A DNA stretch of 64,000 nucleotides from Hymenobacter sp. BRD128 (GCF_013256625.1 NZ_CP053908.1:992001-1056000); one strand, 5' to 3'. Positions 43,414 to 52,856 are shown, counted from the stretch's first letter. Numbers and translations are program-made. Notes: generated from the sequence alone by a model not told the origin.

Positions 43414-43421
43414 TACCTTTG
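43414..43421 (+). promoter_or_regulatory. -7 box (TACCTTTG) for the NAD(P)H-binding protein gene
   Basis: Perfect TAnnTTTG match just downstream of the palindrome and 64 bases before the ATG at 43486. Confidence 0.6.
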
Positions 43422-43485
43422 CCGCAGCGGCGCCTGAGTCAGCGCATACTATTGTCTCAGGTGCTTAACCTTTAGATTATTACCT

Positions 43486-44136
43486 ATGAAAATCGCCCTT
43501 CTCGGAGCCACCGGTTTTGTCGGTTCGCGGCTGCTGCGCGAAGCCCTCACGCGCGGCCACCAGGTAACGGCCATTGTGCGCGACCCGGCCAAGCTCACCG
43601 AAACCAGCGACCTGCTGACCGTGGTAACCGGCGACGTAAACCACCCCGAGCAGCTAGCCCAGCAGCTGGCGGGCCACGATGTGGTGCTTAACGCCTTCAG
43701 CGCGGGCTGGACTAATCCCAACCTCTACGACGATTTCCTGGCCGGCTCGCGGGCTATCGAGCAGGCGACGGTGGCGGCCGGCGTGCCGCGCCTGTTTGCC
43801 ATCGGCGGGGCCGGTAGTCTATTCATCAATGGTCAGCAACTGGTAGATGGCCCCGAGTTTCCGGCCAACATCAAGCCCGGTGCGCTAGCCGCCCGCGACT
43901 ACCTCAACGAGCTGAAGCATAACACCCAGCTCGACTGGACCTTCTTCAGTCCCGCCATCGAGATGCACCCCGGCATCGACACCGGCCGCACCGGCCACTA
44001 CCGCCTGGGCACCGAAAGCCCGGTGTTCAACGCCGAGGGCCGCAGTATTCTTTCGGGCGAGGACCTGGCCGTGGCCGTGCTCGATGAGCTGGAGAAGCCT
44101 CAGTTTAGCCGCCAGCGCTTTACGGCCGCTTACTAA
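43486..44136 (+). CDS. NAD(P)H-binding oxidoreductase (YwnB-like)
   Basis: A 216-residue atypical SDR with the N-terminal nucleotide motif GATGFVGSRLL at about 7-17 and the VTAIVRDP strand. It lacks the classical YxxxK pair in the usual place, like other NmrA/YwnB-type proteins, which bind NAD(P)H as sensors or reductases. It probably responds to electrophile or redox stress under the Rrf2 regulator encoded upstream; this is inferred from the gene arrangement. A terminator follows. Confidence 0.9.
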   Translation: MKIALLGATGFVGSRLLREALTRGHQVTAIVRDPAKLTETSDLLTVVTGDVNHPEQLAQQLAGHDVVLNAFSAGWTNPNLYDDFLAGSRAIEQATVAAGVPRLFAIGGAGSLFINGQQLVDGPEFPANIKPGALAARDYLNELKHNTQLDWTFFSPAIEMHPGIDTGRTGHYRLGTESPVFNAEGRSILSGEDLAVAVLDELEKPQFSRQRFTAAY

Positions 44137-44156
44137 CTTCTTGGACTCTAAGTAAC

Positions 44157-44197
44157 CAAGAAGGCCAGAGCCCACTACTTGGGTTCTGGCCTTCTTG
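44157..44197 (+). terminator. Terminator hairpin
   Basis: Arms AAGAAGGCCAGAGCCC and GGGTTCTGGCCTTCTT (one G-T pair) with an eight-base loop, after the oxidoreductase gene. From here to 44390 the spacer is AT-rich with no recognised gene. Confidence 0.88.
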
Positions 44198-44390
44198 ATT
44201 ATTGAAACTCCTTTGGTATTCCGCTAGCATCGTAATAAAATGTTTAATTGTAAAATAATGCAATGATTATTATTTTATTTAATTGATAAGCAATGTGTTA
44301 AAAATTTAAAAGAAATTTTTATGGTGTAGTAATCGTGAACTATGAGAGCTGGTGTACAATTTTAATAAATTTTATCCTTCTTCTCATTCC

Positions 44391-45833
44391 ATGAAAACTC
44401 ACTTACAGTACTTTTTAAGTTGCCTGTGCTTTTTGGCGTGGACTGCTAACGCGCCGCTTCGAGCGCAGAACCTGAACCTAGCGGTGGGCCGAACGGCCAC
44501 GGCGTCTTCGGTAGAAAACAGCTCGTATCTGGCTAGCAATGCGACCGATAATGACTACCGCACCCGCTGGTCGAGCGAGTATGCGGATAGCCAGTTTCTG
44601 GTGGTTGACCTGGGCGCGATACAAACGATTGACCGCGTGCGGATAGGCTGGGAAGTGGCTTACGGCAAAGACTTTATGCTGCAAGTGTCTAACGATGCGC
44701 TGACTTGGACGACGGTAAAAACCGTAACTGGCAATACCCCAACTGACCGCAGTGGCTACTACCTGAACGAATACCCGAACCTGAACAGTAGCGGCCGCTA
44801 CGTGCGCATGCTCGGCACAGCGCGCAACACGGTTTATGGGTATTCCATCTATGAGTTTGAGGTATTCAGCTTTTCCAACTCGGTCGCTAGCCTCGCCAGC
44901 GGCATGTTGGGTTCAGCGTCGAATACGGAGGGAGGCTACGATTCAAGCCTGGCATTTGATGGCAACGAGAATACCCGCTGGTCGACCCTAAATACTACTA
45001 ACCAAAGTCTGAGCGTGGATTTAGGACAGAATGTGAATATCTCGCGCATCTACTTGAACTGGGAGCAGGCCTACGGCGTCAATTTTGTCGTGCAGTCGTC
45101 GAACGATGGCGTGACGTGGACGACCTTTGCTACGTACAGCAACAACCGCGTGCTGTACAACGAGATGGCCGTGGCCGCCAGTGGCCGCTACGTGCGGATG
45201 TATGGCCTGGACGGCGGCCAGAACAACGGCGGCTTTTCGCTGTGGGAGTTTCAGGTGTTTGGGACGCCCGCGCCGCTGCCAGTCGCGCTCACGAGCTTCA
45301 CGGCGGCGGCGCGCGGGGCTGGCGTGACCGTAAGCTGGACCACTGCCAGCGAGCAGAACAACGCTGGTTTTGAGGTGCAGCGCGGCACCGACGGTGTTCA
45401 GTTTAAGAGCATAGCTAAAGTAGCTGGCGCGGTTAACAGCCAAATAGCCAAGGCTTACCAATATCTGGATGCCGCCCCGCTGCACGGTGCCAGCTATTAC
45501 CGACTCAAGCAGATTGACCTTGATGGCCGCGAAACCTACGGCCCTGTAGTGGCGGTGCAGCTAGCTGGCGCGCCCGTGGCTAGCCTCACTATTTACCCCA
45601 ACCCGACGCCCGACCAAGCTACCGTGCAGTGGGAGGCCGCCGCCGCCAGCGGCGGGCAGTGGCGCCTGGTTACCACTACTGGCCAGGTGGTGCAGCAGCA
45701 AAATTTTGAGGTGCAGCCGGGCCCGAATGTCCAAAAGCTTGACCTGCGTGCCCTGCCGGCCGGCAACTACGTGCTGCTGGTAGAAGCTGGCGGCCAGTTG
45801 CTGCGCCGCCAGCTGGTGCAGAAGGTGCAGTAA
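44391..45833 (+). CDS. Secreted protein with two discoidin (F5/8 type C) domains and T9SS sorting domain
   Basis: A 480-residue secreted protein. After a signal peptide ending near APLRAQN come two F5/8 type C (carbohydrate-binding CBM32-like) domains, residues about 28-165 and about 168-300, each with the NATDNDYRTRWSSE / FDGNENTRWST calcium-site segment and a closing YEFEVFSF / WEFQVFG strand. A fibronectin-like linker (LTSFTAAARGAGVTVSWTT) follows, and the last about 80 residues (LTIYPNPTPDQATVQW to LRRQLVQKV) are a type A T9SS C-terminal domain. Expected to be exported by T9SS and attached to or released from the surface; ligand unknown. Confidence 0.88.
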   Translation: MKTHLQYFLSCLCFLAWTANAPLRAQNLNLAVGRTATASSVENSSYLASNATDNDYRTRWSSEYADSQFLVVDLGAIQTIDRVRIGWEVAYGKDFMLQVSNDALTWTTVKTVTGNTPTDRSGYYLNEYPNLNSSGRYVRMLGTARNTVYGYSIYEFEVFSFSNSVASLASGMLGSASNTEGGYDSSLAFDGNENTRWSTLNTTNQSLSVDLGQNVNISRIYLNWEQAYGVNFVVQSSNDGVTWTTFATYSNNRVLYNEMAVAASGRYVRMYGLDGGQNNGGFSLWEFQVFGTPAPLPVALTSFTAAARGAGVTVSWTTASEQNNAGFEVQRGTDGVQFKSIAKVAGAVNSQIAKAYQYLDAAPLHGASYYRLKQIDLDGRETYGPVVAVQLAGAPVASLTIYPNPTPDQATVQWEAAAASGGQWRLVTTTGQVVQQQNFEVQPGPNVQKLDLRALPAGNYVLLVEAGGQLLRRQLVQKVQ

Positions 45834-45865
45834 AGCTATCCCAATGCCCCGCAGCTAGGAATATC

Positions 45866-45914
45866 AACCATGAGAAAGCCCCGCCTGAAACTCAGGCGGG
45901 GCTTTCTCATGGTT
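45866..45914. terminator. Bidirectional terminator, perfect 23-bp inverted repeat
   Basis: Arms of 23 bases (AACCATGAGAAAGCCCCGCC...) pair perfectly around a three-base loop, between the convergent T9SS-cargo gene and the M14 peptidase gene. Confidence 0.92.
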
Positions 45915-45927
45915 GGTGAGGGACGGC

Positions 45928-48555
45928 TTACTGCCCCACCAGAAACACGGCGTTGCCAAACAACAGCTTCCCGCTCTGCCAGAAGGCGCGGAACAGCGGG
46001 TTGTCGCCGAGGTAAACAATCTGGCCGCGGCCCAGGTCCTGCTCGCCTAGCACGAAGGTGTCAACTAGCTCTTTTCGAGCCTTGCTGCCCGCGAAGCCGG
46101 CGTAGTAGCCATTCTTCTTGATAACGCCCACGTTCCAGCCGCCCTTACCTAAAAACTTGTAGCTGAGCGGCGTGCGGATGAGCGCCGAGTACGTGTCGCC
46201 GTAGCCGAAGGCTAGCGGGTGCGTGTTGTCGAGCTGCACGCGGTAGATGGTGCCGAGCGCTTGGTCCTCCGTGTTTTCGCGCTCGGTGGTGCCGTAGCGG
46301 CGCAGCGGCAGGTAGGGGTTGGCCCCGGCCGCTTTTTTAATGGCTACAGAGTCGGCGGTTTTAGTTTTGAGCAGGAAGTCGCGCTTGTTGGCCAGGAACT
46401 TGGCGCCGCCTTCCATCGCGATGAGCTTGCCACCGCCGCGCACCCAGGCCTTGAGGTTTTCGAGGACTGCGGCGGGGTAGATGTCGGTGTAATCACCATC
46501 GGGCAGGATGAGCACGTCGATTTTCGACATGGCCACGCGGTTCAGGTAGTCGGTGCCGAGCACCGTAATTGGGTAGCCAAGCTGCTGCTCGAAGAAGTGC
46601 CACACCTCGCCAAAGGCCGTGGCGTCGATGCCGGGGCCGGCCACTACGGCCACGGTGGGCATCTTCACGAAGTGCACCGAGCCCGAGCCTAGGTCGTGGC
46701 CCGTGGTCGAAAAGCCCGTCTTCACGGCCTGTACCACCGAGCCGGCCGAGTCGGCCTGCGCCCGCACCAGCTGGTCGAATTTGGGGCCCAGCGCCTCGTT
46801 GCCAGTACGCGTGATAATGAGCGTGCCGGGCGCGTATTTCTGGCCCTCCGCCTCAAAGGCCTGCTGGGCAAATCGCACTTTCACCTTCTGCTGCAGCAGC
46901 TTGCTGAGAAAGCGCACGTCCTGCAGGTTGTGCCAGCGGGCGAGGTAGGCGTAGGGGCGGGCCTCGGCAGCCGCGCTGCCCTTCACCACGGGCTGGCTAG
47001 GGGTGGGGCCGCTGGCATCGAGGCGCTGGGTGAGGGCGAAGGCCTTCACCCCGAACGAGTAGGGCAGGGCCCAGGAGGTAATGTCGTAGGTGAGCGAGTC
47101 TTCGAGCTGCGGGCGCGGCTCGAATAGCACTTTCACGAGCGTCGATTTGGGCTGATACATGCTCACCACCACGTCGTGGGGCTGCACGGTCACGGCCTCG
47201 GTTTTGCCGCTGGCGTAGCTGTAGCCGGTGGTTTTGAGCTGCTTGGGTGCAAAGCCGTAGCTGATTTGCTGGCGCTCCAGGTACTTCGTTAGCATGCGCA
47301 GCTGGCCGGGGTCGTTACCGGAGGCCAGCACGTAAGTTTTGTAGGTACCGCCGGGCTTGGTCTTGGCGGTGGTGAAGTACGACTGGAACTCGCGCAACAG
47401 GTCGTCGTGGCGCTCGGCGGTGGCCTGGATGGTGGCGCGGCTGGCCGCGTGGTGGTGCGCAATGCGCTGGGCTAGGGTCAGCGTGTCGCCGTCGATGCGG
47501 GCGTAGGCCACGCCGGCCGGGCCGCCGCCGCCCTGCTCGTAGGTCATGCCGATGGCGCCGTTGAAGCTAGGCCAGGTATCGCCGTAGGTGGGGGCGTACA
47601 GGTCATACACCTCGCGGGTGAAGTAGAGCCAGTTGTTCTTATCAAAAGTGGCCCGGTTGTAGTCGCCAATGACGTTCTGGAACTGCCGCTGCCAGGGCGT
47701 AATGTCTTGGTGATAAGGCTTGGCGGCCGGCGAGAAGTAGTACGAGTTGTTCGGCCCCATCTCGTGGAAGTCGGCGTGCACCTGCGGCAGCCACTTGTTA
47801 TACAGCACAATGCGCTGGCGGCTTTCCTGCTGGGTTTGCCAGGCCCAGTCGCGGTTCAGGTCGAAGTAGTAGTGGTTATAGCGCCCGCCGGGCCAGGGCT
47901 CGTGGTGCTCCCACGAGTCGGGGCTGGCGTTCACGTTCTGGTTGCGCACGCGGTTGTACCAGTTGGCGTAGCGGTCGTGGCCGTCGGGGTTCACGCAGGG
48001 GTCCACCACGATAACCGTGTTCTTGAGCCAGTCCTGCATCTGCGCGTCCTGCGGGTTGGCCAGGTCGTAGAGCACCTGCATCACGGCCTCCGAACTCACC
48101 GCCTCGTTGCCGTGCACATTGTAGCTGAGCCAGCACACGGCCGGCAGCTGGCGGCTGGCAGCGCCAGGTTCGAGGCTAGCCAGCCGGCGGTCATTCTGCT
48201 GAATATCAGCCAGCCGGCCGAAGTTTTCGGCGTTGCCGATTTCAATTACTTCCAGCGTGCGGTGCTCGTAGGTCTTGCCGTAGGGCGTGATGCGCATGCG
48301 GCCGGGCGAGTGGGCCACCACGTGGGCGGCGTAGCGAAGCACATCGGCCTGCGGCGTAAACTGACTGCCCAGCTTGTAACCCAAAAACTGGTCGGGCGTG
48401 AGCAGCGGCCCCGCCGCGTCGGCGGCCGAAGTGGGGCTAGCCGCGGTAGTTTGGGCAGCGCTGGCCAGGGGCAGGGCCAGCCCCAGCAGCAGCCCCAGGC
48501 CCAGCTGGCCCAGGTTGCGCGCCGTGACTTGCCCGCGAAATAGTAGTGAAGACAT
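45928..48555 (-). CDS. Secreted M14-family zinc carboxypeptidase
   Basis: An 875-residue secreted protein with a signal peptide (ending near LPLASAAQ). The M14 catalytic domain occupies about residues 60-340: zinc ligands in NVHGNEAVSSE and in PQVHADFHEMG, with substrate-binding PCVNPDGHDRY and DLNRDW. After residue 340 comes a long region, including a GATase-like fold segment (about 600-780, VAVVAGPGIDATAFGEVW) found in Bacteroidota M14 proteins. It probably degrades peptides in the periplasm or outside. The ATG at 48555 is chosen to start the signal peptide. Confidence 0.92.
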   Translation of the reverse strand: MSSLLFRGQVTARNLGQLGLGLLLGLALPLASAAQTTAASPTSAADAAGPLLTPDQFLGYKLGSQFTPQADVLRYAAHVVAHSPGRMRITPYGKTYEHRTLEVIEIGNAENFGRLADIQQNDRRLASLEPGAASRQLPAVCWLSYNVHGNEAVSSEAVMQVLYDLANPQDAQMQDWLKNTVIVVDPCVNPDGHDRYANWYNRVRNQNVNASPDSWEHHEPWPGGRYNHYYFDLNRDWAWQTQQESRQRIVLYNKWLPQVHADFHEMGPNNSYYFSPAAKPYHQDITPWQRQFQNVIGDYNRATFDKNNWLYFTREVYDLYAPTYGDTWPSFNGAIGMTYEQGGGGPAGVAYARIDGDTLTLAQRIAHHHAASRATIQATAERHDDLLREFQSYFTTAKTKPGGTYKTYVLASGNDPGQLRMLTKYLERQQISYGFAPKQLKTTGYSYASGKTEAVTVQPHDVVVSMYQPKSTLVKVLFEPRPQLEDSLTYDITSWALPYSFGVKAFALTQRLDASGPTPSQPVVKGSAAAEARPYAYLARWHNLQDVRFLSKLLQQKVKVRFAQQAFEAEGQKYAPGTLIITRTGNEALGPKFDQLVRAQADSAGSVVQAVKTGFSTTGHDLGSGSVHFVKMPTVAVVAGPGIDATAFGEVWHFFEQQLGYPITVLGTDYLNRVAMSKIDVLILPDGDYTDIYPAAVLENLKAWVRGGGKLIAMEGGAKFLANKRDFLLKTKTADSVAIKKAAGANPYLPLRRYGTTERENTEDQALGTIYRVQLDNTHPLAFGYGDTYSALIRTPLSYKFLGKGGWNVGVIKKNGYYAGFAGSKARKELVDTFVLGEQDLGRGQIVYLGDNPLFRAFWQSGKLLFGNAVFLVGQ

Positions 48556-48725
48556 CAAAGGAAAATGGAGTAAAGTAGGAAAGCAAAGGACAAAGCGTAG
48601 GGCGCAAAGATGCAAGGCGGACACCTCACCTTACCTCTGTGGGGCTGCCTACCCATCTGAAAAAGAAGGGGGACTTACCGATTTTATATAAAATAAGGGA
48701 AGCACCCTCTTTTTGAGATAGGAGC

Positions 48726-50221
48726 TTAGGAAGTAAAGCTAGGCCGCTTGCCAAACCACGGCTGCGCCTGCTCCAACTGCCCGGCCAGCCGAAACAGCAC
48801 GTCTTCGGCCCCGAGCTTGGCGATGAACTGCACGCCGCAGGGCAGGCCGTCGGCCGTCCAGTGCAAGGGCACCGACATGGCGGGCTGGCCGGTGAGGTTG
48901 GCTAGCTGGGTGTAGGGCGTCCGGGCCAGGTTTTGCTCGGCCAGCTTTTCTACCAGCCCCGAGCGCCGGATGAGGCCGCCCAGGCCGAAGGTATTCACCA
49001 CTTTCAAGAGCTGCTGCTCGAACGGTTTGGGCTGCAATTCGCCGATGCGCACGGGGGGCGTGGCTAGGGTAGGCGTGAGCAGCAGGTCGTGTTGCTCGTG
49101 AAACCGGCCCATGCGGCGGGCGTGGTCGTTCCAAGTGTGGCGGGCGGCGGCAAAGTCGGCGGCCGAGTAGGTGCGGCCCAGCAGGCCGAGCAGCCAGGTA
49201 GTGGGCTCCACATCGGCGGGCCGGGCGGGGCGGCCCAGCACCTTCTCCAGGCCGGCGATGCTAGCCCCGGTTTCGCCAAAGTAGAGCATGAGAAAGGCCG
49301 TGGCCACGGCCCGGCCATCGAAGGGCAGCGGCACTTCGTCCACCTCGTGGCCCAGGCTGGCGAGCAGGCTGGCCGCGTCGCGCACGGCCGTGGCGCACTC
49401 CGGGTGCAACGGGCTGCCTAGCGGATGGCCCAGGGTGAAGGCGATGCGCAGCCGGCCGGGCGCGCGGGTGACTTCTTCTGAATAGGGCCTGGCGGGGTTA
49501 GGCAGAAAATACGGTGCGCCCACATCGGCGCCCTGCGTGGCATCGAGCATGGCCGCGCTGTCGCGCACCGAGCGGGTAAGTACGTGCTCGACGGCGGCGC
49601 CCTGCCACTTTTCGCCCTGCTCGGGGCCGGTAGGCACGCGGCCGCGGCTGGGTTTCAGCCCAAACAGCCCGCAGCACGCCGCCGGAATGCGGATGGAGCC
49701 GCCCCCATCGCCGGCGCCCGCCAGGGGCACAATGCCCGCCGCCACGGCCGCCGCCGCGCCGCCGCTGCTGCCGCCCGGCGTGTGGCCCAGGCTCCACGGG
49801 TTGCGGCAGGGGCCGTAGAGCGCGGGCTCGGTCACGGCCAGCAGGGCAAACTCGGGGTGCTGGTTTTGCCCAGAATATTGACGCCCGCCGCCTGCCAGCG
49901 GCGCACCAGCTCGGCATCTTCGGTGGGCACGAAGTGGCGCAGGGCCTTGCTACCACCAGTATGCGGCACACCCGCGTACTGCGCCCCAAAGTCCTTCAGC
50001 AAAAACGGTACTCCGCCGAATGGACCGGCCGGTAATCCCGCGGTGGCTCGCTGCTGCGCCTGCTCGAATAGCTTGAGGATGATGGCGTTAATCTGCGGAT
50101 TAACCGCCTCGGCGCGGGCGATGGCGGCCTGGCACAGCTCGGCGGCCGTGAGCTGGCCGCTGGCCACGAGGGCCGCCATGCCCAGGCTATCGAGCTGGTC
50201 GTATTCGAGAGGAGAAAGCAT
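48726..50221 (-). pseudogene. Amidase gene with a single-base frameshift
   Basis: Together the two frames form one amidase-signature protein of about 497 residues. The N-terminal frame (50221 downward) carries the catalytic Lys in GGVPFLLKDFGAQYAG, and reads GKTSTPSLPCWP before a stop. The C-terminal frame carries [13 protein letters not shown] and the Ser-Ser-Lys signature [18 protein letters not shown]. One missing base in a run of four G (plus strand 49854-49857) explains the break: with five, the reading is [18 protein letters not shown]. Otherwise all residues look functional, so this may be a recent mutation or a sequencing error. Start MLSPLEYDQL at 50221. Confidence 0.88.
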
Positions 50222-50274
50222 GGCGGCAAGATAGGGGCGGCTAGGGTAGCGGGTTGAGGCTGTTAAAAAAGAAG

Positions 50275-50370
50275 GGTCATACTGAATGCGGTGAAGCATC
50301 TCGCGCGCTTTTTTGAAGTCATTTCCATACGGCGTGGCAGAGACGCTTCACTGCCTTCAGCATGACGTTC
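50275..50370. repeat. REP/BIME-type element, family 1
   Basis: Left arm GGGTCATACTGAATGCGGTG followed by AAGCATCTC and right arm GCAGAGACGCTTCACTGCCT followed by TCAGCATGACGTTC face each other across about 30 bases, in the divergent spacer between the amidase and the S9 peptidase. Confidence 0.75.
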
Positions 50371-50402
50371 TTTTGCAAGTACTAACTACTCCTTCGCTTC
50401 TT

Positions 50403-52454
50403 ATGAAAAATCTTTTACCTTTCTTCGCCGCGCTAGGTCTGCCGCTGGCTAGCCTGGCCCAAACGGCGCCGCGCCCGCTCAACCTCACCGACCTGGCCCG
50501 CATGCGCGACGTGGCCGACCCCAACCTCTCGCCCGATGGTGCCTGGGTGGCCTACACCGTGACGCGCATCGACACCACCACTGACAAGCGCGACGCCGAC
50601 GTGTGGATGGCCCGCACCGACGGCTCTCAAAACCTGCGCGTCACCACCAATCCGGCCAGCGAAAGCCGCCCGCGCTTCAGCCCCGACGGCAAGTACCTGA
50701 GCTTCCTGTCGGGACGCAACGAAGACGACGGCAACGCCCAGCTCTGGCTGCTGAACCGCGCTGGCGGCGAGGCCGAGAAGGTGACCAAGCTCAAGGGCAG
50801 CGTATCGGACTACATCTGGAGCCCCGACGGCAAGCGCATTGCCCTGATTATCCGTGATGCCGACCCCGACTCGCTCACCGCCGCCCAAAAGGCCAAGAAG
50901 AAAACCGCGCCGCCCATCGTCATCGACCGCTTTCAGTTTAAGAAGGACGTCGATGGGTATCTGAACAATCAGCGCCAGCACCTCTACGTGTTCGACGTGG
51001 CCACGCGCCGCCTCAGCAACCTCACGCCGGGCCAGTACGATGAGAACCTGCCCGCCTGGAGCCCCGATAGCAAGCAGCTCGTTTTCAGCAGCAAGCGCGG
51101 TCCTGACCCCGACCGCCACGACAACTACGACCTGTTTATTATCAACGCGCAGGCCGGCGCCACCGCTAGGCTCCTGCTGGCCACCGACGTACCCGAAAGC
51201 GCCCCCAACTACGGTAGTCGCCCGGCCTTCAGCCCCGATGGCCGCCATATCGCCTTCGTGCAGGGCGGCCCCAAGGAGCAACTCGTGTACGCCCTGCACC
51301 AGCTGATGGTGGTGGATGTGGCCGGCGGCCCCGCCCGCGCCCTCACCGCCGGCCTCGACCGCAACACCACCCAGCCGCAGTGGAGCGCCGACGGCAAAAG
51401 CGTCTATTTTCTGCTCGAAGACGACCGCGCCGAGTCGCTAATGCGGGTAGGGGCTAGCGGTGGTAAAATCGAGAAAGTGCTGGCCGGTCCGCGCCAGGTC
51501 GGTGACTTTGACATGGCCAGCAAGGGTACCACAGTGGTACTCAGCAGTCAGCCACAACAGCCCACCGAGGTGTTTGCGCTCGACAAAAAGGGCGGCCTGC
51601 TGCCCTTGTCCAAGCAGAATGACGCCTGGCTCAAAGGTGTGTCGTTAGGGGCGGTGGAGCCGATGCAGGCCAAAAGCAAGGATGGTACGCTAGTGAGCGG
51701 CTTCACGGTGAAGCCGGTGGGCTACCAGGCCGGGCGCAAGTACCCGACCATCTTGCGCATTCACGGCGGGCCGGTGTCGCAGTTCGGCTACGGCTTTGCC
51801 TTTGAGTGGCAGTACTTTGCGGCCAACGGCTACGCCGTGGTGGTAGCCAACCCGCGCGGCAGCTCGGGCCGGGGCCTGGAGTACAGCAAGGCCATCTATG
51901 CCGACTGGGGCAACAAAGACACCGACGACGTGCTGGCCGTGGTAGACTACGCCGTGGCCCAGGGCCTAGCCGACCCCGACCGCCTCGGCGTGGGCGGCTG
52001 GAGCTACGGCGGCATCATGACCGACCAGGTTATTGCCCGCGACCAGCGCTTCAAGGCGGCCGTGAGCGGCGCCAGCATCGCCAACGTGCTGGCCGGCTAC
52101 GGCACCGACCAGTACATCCGCGACTATGAAACCGAGCTGGGCACGCCCTGGAAAAACCCCGACGTGTACATGCGCGTGTCGTACCCCTTCTTCCACGCCG
52201 ATAAAATCAAGACACCCACGCTCTTCGTGTGCGGCGAAAAGGATTTCAACGTGCCCCTGCTCAATACCGAGCAGATGTACCAGGCGCTCAAGAGCCTCAA
52301 CGTGCCCACGCAGCTGGTTATCTACCCCGGCCAGTTTCACGGCGTCACGACCCCTAGCTACGTGAAGGACCGCTACGTGCGCTACCTGGGCTGGTACAAT
52401 AAGTACTTGATGCCCAAGGGTTCGGCGATGGGCAGCACGGCGGGCGGGCAGTAG
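50403..52454 (+). CDS. Secreted S9-family prolyl oligopeptidase-like peptidase
   Basis: A 683-residue serine peptidase. Signal peptide (NLLPFFAALGLPLASLAQ), an N-terminal WD40-like beta-propeller with repeated F/WSPDGK units (e.g. RPRFSPDGKYLSFLSGR, IWSPDGKRIAL), and a C-terminal alpha/beta-hydrolase domain from about residue 430 with nucleophile Ser in GGWSYGG, Asp in CGEKDFNVP and His in YPGQFHG. It resembles DPP-type or acylaminoacyl-peptidase members. The start at 50403 gives the signal peptide. It probably acts in the periplasm. Confidence 0.94.
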   Translation: MKNLLPFFAALGLPLASLAQTAPRPLNLTDLARMRDVADPNLSPDGAWVAYTVTRIDTTTDKRDADVWMARTDGSQNLRVTTNPASESRPRFSPDGKYLSFLSGRNEDDGNAQLWLLNRAGGEAEKVTKLKGSVSDYIWSPDGKRIALIIRDADPDSLTAAQKAKKKTAPPIVIDRFQFKKDVDGYLNNQRQHLYVFDVATRRLSNLTPGQYDENLPAWSPDSKQLVFSSKRGPDPDRHDNYDLFIINAQAGATARLLLATDVPESAPNYGSRPAFSPDGRHIAFVQGGPKEQLVYALHQLMVVDVAGGPARALTAGLDRNTTQPQWSADGKSVYFLLEDDRAESLMRVGASGGKIEKVLAGPRQVGDFDMASKGTTVVLSSQPQQPTEVFALDKKGGLLPLSKQNDAWLKGVSLGAVEPMQAKSKDGTLVSGFTVKPVGYQAGRKYPTILRIHGGPVSQFGYGFAFEWQYFAANGYAVVVANPRGSSGRGLEYSKAIYADWGNKDTDDVLAVVDYAVAQGLADPDRLGVGGWSYGGIMTDQVIARDQRFKAAVSGASIANVLAGYGTDQYIRDYETELGTPWKNPDVYMRVSYPFFHADKIKTPTLFVCGEKDFNVPLLNTEQMYQALKSLNVPTQLVIYPGQFHGVTTPSYVKDRYVRYLGWYNKYLMPKGSAMGSTAGGQ

Positions 52455-52483
52455 AGCCAGCCGATGAGCTTCTTTGAATTAAA

Positions 52484-52543
52484 CCAGCCAAACCCGTCTG
52501 TCATTGCGAACAAAGCGAAGCAATGACAGACGGGTTTGGCTGG
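52484..52543. repeat. REP-like palindrome of family 2 inside a 24-bp perfect hairpin
   Basis: Perfect arms of 24 bases (52484-52507 and 52520-52543) enclose GAACAAAGCGAA. The inner part TCATTGCGAACAAAGCGAAG followed by CAATGA is the second repeat family; the outer part CCAGCCAAACCCGTCTG extends it. Placed after the S9 peptidase it may terminate transcription. Confidence 0.85.
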
Positions 52544-52600
52544 CTACTTGCCCGCCGAAACTTCGTTGGCTAGCCCGCTTGTTGCCGAAAAGCCACTACG

Positions 52601-52608
52601 TAACTTTG
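52601..52608 (+). promoter_or_regulatory. Promoter for the toxin-antitoxin pair (TAACTTTG, TTG at 52579)
   Basis: TAACTTTG matches the -7 consensus perfectly, with TTG 19 bases upstream (52579-52581). The box ends five bases before the ATG at 52614, predicting a leaderless transcript. Confidence 0.65.
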
Positions 52609-52613
52609 AAGCT

Positions 52614-52856
52614 ATGGACCTGATTGTAACCGTGCCCGACGACCGGGTTGCTTTCGTGAAAAAGCTCCTGCGCGAGCTGAACCTGGCCGTAAAGCCGGCC
52701 TCCAAGGCCAAGCCATCGCCCGCGCAGTCTAAAAAATACACGCCCGAGCAGCAGGAGTGGATTGATGATTTCCGCGAGGCGCTCCACGAAGTGGAGCTGC
52801 ATCAGCAGGGCAAAATTCAACTGCAGGACGCCCGCGATTTTCTAAATGAGCTTTAG
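52614..52856 (+). CDS. Putative antitoxin of a RelE/ParE-type module
   Basis: An 80-residue protein: an N-terminal strand-helix (LIVTVPDDRVAFVKKLLREL), a charged linker and a C-terminal helix EQQEWIDDFREALHEVELHQ that would wrap the toxin. No DNA-binding family is certain. The next gene starts 11 bases before its stop, the standard antitoxin-toxin overlap. The ATG at 52614 fits the promoter spacing; an upstream start would extend through the repeat. Confidence 0.75.
   Translation: MDLIVTVPDDRVAFVKKLLRELNLAVKPASKAKPSPAQSKKYTPEQQEWIDDFREALHEVELHQQGKIQLQDARDFLNEL

Noticed and set aside
47707..48543. A 278-residue plus-strand frame
   Set aside because: Antisense to the M14 peptidase; Val/His-rich shadow with no recognisable motif.
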